Source: Sphingomonas sanxanigenens (GTDB taxonomy: Bacteria; Pseudomonadota; Alphaproteobacteria; Sphingomonadales; Sphingomonadaceae). From it: DNA of 26,848 bases. Below the pieces are notes generated by a model that searched no databases, was not told the DNA's origin, and worked only from the letters and a program-made list of their open reading frames with translations. Shown here piece by piece: positions 23,032 to 26,848 of the stretch. The stretch lies in NCBI GenBank assembly GCA_003240855.1, contig QFNN01000034.1, positions 1-26,848 on the forward strand, in the 5' to 3' direction. Numbering within the stretch: position 1 is the stretch's first letter; each line of letters begins with the position of its first letter. The position numbers and the translations under genes were made by a program.

Positions 23032-24285
23032 ATGGCGACGCTTGCGCAAGACGCACCCATACCCACTCATGCCCGGCCCGCCGGCGGCGTCGATCCGCTC
23101 GATGTCAGTCGCGCAGACCTTTATCGCGAGCATCGGTGGCAGGAGCCGTTCCGCCGGCTGCGCCACGAATCGCCGGTCTATTATTGCGAGGATTCGGCGT
23201 TCGGCCCCTATTGGTCGGTGACGACCTACAAGCCGATCGTCCATGTCGAGTCGCTGCCTGAAATCTATTCGTCCGAAGCCGGCGGCATCACCCTCGCCGA
23301 CCGCATCGCCGACGATTACCAGATGCCGATGTTCATCGCGCGCGACCGGCCCAAGCACACCGAGCAGCGCCGCACCGTCGCCCCCGCCTTCACGCCGAGC
23401 GAGATGGTCCGCATGTCGGGCGATATTCGCCGCCGCACCGCCGAGATTCTCGACGCGCTTCCCGTCGGCGAGCGGTTCGACTGGGTCGATCGCGTCTCCA
23501 TCGAGCTGACCACGCAGATGCTGGCGCTGCTTTTCGACTTTCCGTGGGAGGATCGCCGCAAGCTGACCTTCTGGTCCGACTGGGCGGGCGATATCGAACT
23601 GGTCCACAGCCCCGAGACGCGGCAGGAGCGGCTGGGGCACATGTTCGAGTGCGCCAGCTATTTCAAAAGATTGTGGGACGCCAAGATCGGTCAGCCGCCA
23701 ACGCCCGATCTCATCTCGATGATGATCCACAGCGAGGCGATGAGCCACATGGACGATGGCGAGTTCATCGGCAATCTCATCCTGCTAATCGTCGGCGGCA
23801 ACGACACGACGCGCAATTCGATGACCGGCGGCATCTATGCGCTCGACAAATTTCCCGATGAGCGCGCGAAGCTGGAAGCCAATCCCGAACTGATCCCCAA
23901 TGCGGTGAGCGAGATCATCCGCTGGCAGACTCCGCTGGCGCATATGCGCCGCAACGCGCTGGTCGACACCGAACTGGAAGGGCAGAAAATCCGCGCGGGC
24001 GACAAGCTGGCGCTCTGGTATATTTCGGGCAATCGCGACGAAAGCGTGTTCGAGAATGCCGACAAGCTGATCGTCGACCGGCACAATGCGCGTCGCCATC
24101 TCGCCTTCGGCTATGGCATTCACCGTTGCGTCGGCGCGCGGCTGGCGGAGTTGCAGATCCAGATCCTGCTGGAGGAACTGGCCAGGCGCCGCCTGCGCGT
24201 TAACGTGCTTGAAGAGCCCGTCCGCGTCTCGGCCTGCTTCGTCAACGGCTATCGCAAGCTGCCGGTGGAGCTGAGCCGCTATTGA
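23032..24285 (+). CDS. cytochrome P450, CYP153-like
   Basis: This 417-residue P450 has every core motif: oxygen-binding I-helix GGNDTTRN (255-262), EIIR (Glu294/Arg297), and the haem-binding loop FGYGIHRCVGARLAE with axial Cys366. PLAHMRRNAL, WYISGNRD and the heme loop resemble CYP153 enzymes, which hydroxylate the ends of alkanes and related aliphatic chains; this is the closest known group by recognition only. AGGAGAGAGG lies upstream of ATG 23032. No ferredoxin or reductase gene is adjacent, so partners would come from elsewhere. The substrate could be an alkane, a fatty-acid-like chain or a terpene. Confidence 0.92.
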   Translation: MATLAQDAPIPTHARPAGGVDPLDVSRADLYREHRWQEPFRRLRHESPVYYCEDSAFGPYWSVTTYKPIVHVESLPEIYSSEAGGITLADRIADDYQMPMFIARDRPKHTEQRRTVAPAFTPSEMVRMSGDIRRRTAEILDALPVGERFDWVDRVSIELTTQMLALLFDFPWEDRRKLTFWSDWAGDIELVHSPETRQERLGHMFECASYFKRLWDAKIGQPPTPDLISMMIHSEAMSHMDDGEFIGNLILLIVGGNDTTRNSMTGGIYALDKFPDERAKLEANPELIPNAVSEIIRWQTPLAHMRRNALVDTELEGQKIRAGDKLALWYISGNRDESVFENADKLIVDRHNARRHLAFGYGIHRCVGARLAELQIQILLEELARRRLRVNVLEEPVRVSACFVNGYRKLPVELSRY

Positions 24286-24327
24286 TTTGATTTGCGTCCG
24301 CAAGGGCGGCGCCAGCCCCGCTTGAAA

Positions 24328-24372
24328 CCTTTCGCCGCCGCGCCACGTATCAGCGTGAGGGGCGGCGAAAGG
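24328..24372 (+). promoter_or_regulatory. leader hairpin masking the msrB ribosome binding site
   Basis: A perfect 12-bp inverted repeat (CCTTTCGCCGCC at 24328-24339 and GGCGGCGAAAGG at 24361-24372) encloses a 21-nt loop with a possible small inner stem (CACG/CGTG). Its right arm contains AAAGG of the AAAGGA site that precedes the msrB ATG at 24379. It may instead act as a weak terminator of the P450 transcript; no T run follows. Confidence 0.55.
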
Positions 24373-24378
24373 ACTGGC

Positions 24379-24867
24379 ATGATCGACAGGCGCACTCTTC
24401 TTGGCGGCATAGCGGCGGCGGCCGTCGCCGGCTGCATGTCCGACAGTTCCGACGCGGCGTCGAAGGCGACCGACAAGCGCTTCGACCTGACGCCGGCGCA
24501 GTGGCGCGCGCGGCTGAACCCCGCAGCTTTCCACATATTGCGCGAGGAAGGGACCGAACGGCCCTTCACCAGCCCGCTGCTGAACGAGCATCGCGCGGGC
24601 AATTTCCTGTGCGCGGGCTGCGCGCTGCCCGTTTACCCCTCAAAGACCAAGTTCGACAGCGGCACGGGCTGGCCGAGCTTCTGGGCCGCGATCCCCGGCG
24701 CGGTCGGCACGCGGCGCGACACGACGCTGGGCATGGATCGCACCGAGGCGCACTGCATCCGATGCGGCGGTCATCTCGGCCATATATTCGACGACGGCCC
24801 CAAGCCGACCGGCAAGCGCCACTGCATCAACGGCGTGGCGTTGAGCTTCGCCCCGGCGCGGGGGTGA
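24379..24867 (+). CDS. msrB: exported methionine-R-sulfoxide reductase MsrB
   Basis: This 162-residue MsrB reduces methionine-R-sulfoxide. Its N-terminus is unusual for a cytoplasmic enzyme: twin-arginine DRRTLLGG at residues 3-10 and a lipobox AVAGC with Cys19, so it is probably a Tat-exported lipoprotein. Zinc ligands Cys78/Cys81 and Cys126/Cys129, the SGTGWPSFW segment and catalytic Cys149 in RHCIN are visible; the usual CINS becomes CING. AAAGGA precedes ATG 24379. It follows the P450 gene by 93 nt and has its own leader hairpin. Confidence 0.93.
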   Translation: MIDRRTLLGGIAAAAVAGCMSDSSDAASKATDKRFDLTPAQWRARLNPAAFHILREEGTERPFTSPLLNEHRAGNFLCAGCALPVYPSKTKFDSGTGWPSFWAAIPGAVGTRRDTTLGMDRTEAHCIRCGGHLGHIFDDGPKPTGKRHCINGVALSFAPARG

Positions 24868-24892
24868 TAATCTGTCGTTGAAGCTGCGGACG

Positions 24893-24970
24893 CGTCATTG
24901 CGAGCGCAGCGAAGCAATCGGGGTGGATGTCGAACACTGACTGGATTGCTTCGCTAAGCTCGCAATGACG
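24893..24970. repeat. interspersed-type inverted repeat (CATTGCGAG...GCAATG)
   Basis: Two 27-nt arms (24893-24919 and 24944-24970) are complementary except for two adjacent bases, enclosing a 24-nt loop. The arms have the GTCATTGCGAGCGCAGCGAA form that is widely dispersed in proteobacterial genomes. It lies in the 219-nt gap between msrB and the reverse gene at 25087; the rest of that gap shows nothing recognisable. Confidence 0.65.
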
Positions 24971-25086
24971 GCGGCGGGCGCACAGACGCGTGACCAGCCT
25001 TTCATCCGTGAGGCCGGGTGCGGAAAAGCCGAAGCCGCTCGCTGCGCTTGTCCATGGGCCGGAGCCTGGCCGGTCGCCGGCGCAGC

Positions 25087-25773
25087 TCAACCTTGCAGGC
25101 GGCCGAACGGCAGCAGCGTTTCGGCAAGCGCTTGCGCCTTGCGGCCGTCGCCCGCGCGGAGCGGTTGCAGGATCAGCGCCACGCGCTTCTGAAGCACGAT
25201 GTCGAGCAGGGTCGGCGTCTCCGCCTTCATCGCGACCTCGGCGAGATGGCGCGCGCGCGCAATGTCTTTCGGGTTGAGCCGGATACGCATCAGCGCGGCG
25301 ATCGCGGGCGGCGCGGCGCGGCGCGAATCGAGCGCAACGGCGCGGTCGAGCGCTTCGAGGCCGGTGTCGCGGCTGGCGCCCACCGCCGCGCGCGCGATAA
25401 GGCCGCCAAGATCCGCGATGGCGTCGAGATGCCAGCCGGCGAGCACGATCTGCGACTCGGCGTCGCGCGGATAGGCCAGCACCAGCTTTTCGATCTGCGC
25501 GCGTGCGGCGAGCGCGCCGCGGCGGTTACGGTTGAGCTTGGCGGCGTAGCCCGCCGCCATCACCTGGATGATCTGCGCATCGCGATCGCGCGGGTCGCGC
25601 GCGAGCACCGCCGTCGCGCCATTATAGGCGCGCTGGATCAGATCGATGGCGCTGGCCTTGTCGCGCGCGTCGAAGGCTGCGGCGATCAGCGTTTCGCGCG
25701 GGGAGAGCGCCTGCGCCGGGGCGGCGCTGACGCAAGCGATCAGTGAAGCGGCGATGACATGGCTAGATCGCAC
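25087..25773 (-). CDS. secreted TPR-like helical protein
   Basis: This 228-residue protein has an N-terminal signal peptide (about residues 1-22, ending APAQA) and then regularly spaced helical pairs resembling tetratricopeptide repeats (for example RDRDAQIIQVMAAGYAAKLN and DAESQIVLAGWHLDAIADLG). No enzyme motif is visible. It starts at GTG 25773 and overlaps the lysS stop by 11 nt, so it is probably translated together with lysS. A likely role is protein-protein contact in the periplasm; this is inferred only from repeat pattern and signal. Confidence 0.75.
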   Translation of the reverse strand: MRSSHVIAASLIACVSAAPAQALSPRETLIAAAFDARDKASAIDLIQRAYNGATAVLARDPRDRDAQIIQVMAAGYAAKLNRNRRGALAARAQIEKLVLAYPRDAESQIVLAGWHLDAIADLGGLIARAAVGASRDTGLEALDRAVALDSRRAAPPAIAALMRIRLNPKDIARARHLAEVAMKAETPTLLDIVLQKRVALILQPLRAGDGRKAQALAETLLPFGRLQG

Positions 25774-26848
25774 CCAGCGCCTCCGCGATCAGCCGGCGGG
25801 TATTGGCGATGCCGTAAAGCGCGATGAAGCTGCCCATGCGCGGCCCCTGCGAGGAGCCGAGCAAAGTTTCGTAAAGCGCCTTGAACCAGTCGCGGAGTTG
25901 ATCGAACCCGCCTTCATTGCCGATGGCGTAAACGATATTCTGCAGTTCCTCGGCGCTTGCGCCTTCGGGAAGCGCGGCCAGCTCGCGATCGAGGCGTTCG
26001 AGCGCCGCGATCTCGACGCCTTCGGGCTTGCGGCGCTTGAGCGTGGGCGCGACGAAATCGCGGTTATAGGCAAGCGCCAGCCCGATCAGCTTGTCGAGCG
26101 CCGGATATTTGTCCGCGCTGGCGTCGGCGACATAGTTGCCGAGATAGCCCCAGACCTGATCGGCGGTGGCGTCCGCCCCCATCACGCCGACAAGGTTGAG
26201 CAGCAGCCCGAAGGTGACCGGCATCGGCTCCGAAGGCACCTTGCCTTCGTGGATGTGGTGGACGGGATTGCCCAGTTGCTGTTCGATCGGCTGGTTCGGC
26301 CAGTTGGCGCGGAACTGCCAATATTCGTCGACCGCGCGCGGGATGACGCCCATGTGGAGCTGCTTGGCCTTCTTGGGCTCGCGATAGGCGAAGAAGGCCA
26401 GGCTCTCTTCGGGGCCGTAGGTCAGCCACTGTTCGAGGCTGAGGCCGTTGCCCTTGGACTTGGAGATCTTCTCGCCCTTTTCGTCGAGGAACATCTCGTA
26501 ATTGAAGCCCTCGGGCGGGCGGCCGCCGAGCACGCGCGCGATCTTGCCCGACTGAGTGACCGAATCGATCAGATCCTTGCCCGCCATCTCATAATCGACG
26601 TCGAGCGCGACCCAGCGCATCGCCCAGTCGACCTTCCATTGCAGCTTGGCGAGACCCGACAGCGCCGACTGGGTGATCATCTCGCCTTCATCCTCGAAGC
26701 GGATCAGCCCCGCCTCGGCGTCGACGACCTCCACGGGCACCTGCAGCACGATCCCGCTTTTGGGGCTGACGGGCAGCACCGGCGAGTAAGTGGCGCGGCG
26801 TTCGGCGCGCAGGGTCGGCAGCATCACGTCCATAATCTGGTCGTAACG
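25763..26848 (-). CDS. lysS: lysyl-tRNA synthetase, class I (3' part)
   Basis: The gene runs off the right edge, so only the C-terminal ~361 residues are present. The frame is open to 26848, and the internal ATG at 26833 is not the real start. Marks of class I LysRS are LSGLAKLQWKVDWAMRWV, DYEMAGKDL, and the KMSKS-like loop GEKISKSKGNG, followed by an alpha-helical C-terminal domain. Class I LysRS is common in alphaproteobacteria in place of the class II form. The catalytic HIGH part lies beyond the window. Its stop overlaps the downstream secreted-protein gene by 11 nt. Confidence 0.93.
   Translation of the reverse strand, partial: RYDQIMDVMLPTLRAERRATYSPVLPVSPKSGIVLQVPVEVVDAEAGLIRFEDEGEMITQSALSGLAKLQWKVDWAMRWVALDVDYEMAGKDLIDSVTQSGKIARVLGGRPPEGFNYEMFLDEKGEKISKSKGNGLSLEQWLTYGPEESLAFFAYREPKKAKQLHMGVIPRAVDEYWQFRANWPNQPIEQQLGNPVHHIHEGKVPSEPMPVTFGLLLNLVGVMGADATADQVWGYLGNYVADASADKYPALDKLIGLALAYNRDFVAPTLKRRKPEGVEIAALERLDRELAALPEGASAEELQNIVYAIGNEGGFDQLRDWFKALYETLLGSSQGPRMGSFIALYGIANTRRLIAEALGAI

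Noticed and set aside
26831..26833. ATG as the lysS start
   Set aside because: The frame stays open to the window edge, and the class I LysRS catalytic part must lie further upstream.

Overview
The window looks like chromosomal DNA from a GC-rich alphaproteobacterium, most likely a sphingomonad. The clues are an rRNA operon ending 23S-5S-tRNA-fMet, an ATP12 F1-ATPase chaperone, an alpha-type SspB adaptor, a class I lysyl-tRNA synthetase, a DUF2585 protein and a PEPxxWA-CTERM protein. Most genes are housekeeping. No plasmid, prophage, insertion sequence or CRISPR array was seen.

Layout. 1-597: the 3' end of 23S rRNA, 5S rRNA, initiator tRNA and a strong hairpin. 629-3599: an AroE-like dehydrogenase, a gap of about 400 nt, a reverse pair (SOUL-type haem-binding protein and a small membrane protein) and a lipoprotein. 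3655-6665: a tightly overlapping forward run of crcB, rluC, a HAD phosphatase, a small membrane protein and ATP12. 6718-11022: gmk (reverse), DUF2585 (forward), an unrecognised AT-richer reverse gene with a TTG start, then the reverse genes fumC with a small glycine-rich membrane protein, and sspB. 11100-14834: a compact histidine operon, hisB-yciI-hisH-hisA-hisF-hisE, followed by a HIT-family hydrolase. 14833-14968: an elaborate palindromic element. 15084-20785: an amino acid permease, a PEPxxWA-CTERM protein, a PfkB/adenosine-kinase-like kinase, an EI24-type membrane protein, a small lipoprotein and queG. 20847-24867: a NatA/NatB-like ABC exporter, a CYP153-like cytochrome P450 behind a palindromic operator-like region, and an exported MsrB. 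24893-26848: an interspersed-type inverted repeat, a TPR-like secreted protein and the 3' part of lysS, which runs off the window.

The his genes carry hisB, hisH, hisA, hisF and hisE of histidine biosynthesis, with a YciI-family gene translationally coupled inside. The crcB-to-ATP12 run is joined by four successive 4-nt stop/start overlaps, so it is probably one transcript.

The least ordinary observations are: two leader hairpins that bury the ribosome binding site of genes for exported proteins (PEPxxWA-CTERM and MsrB); a cluster of TGACA/TGTCA half-sites before the P450; a perfect 32-bp inverted repeat nested inside an outer inverted repeat; an initiator tRNA with A29:U41 in place of the usual third G:C pair; and a TTG-started orphan gene with no internal methionine. 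None of these proves a new system. The two leader hairpins and the P450 operator region are the best leads.
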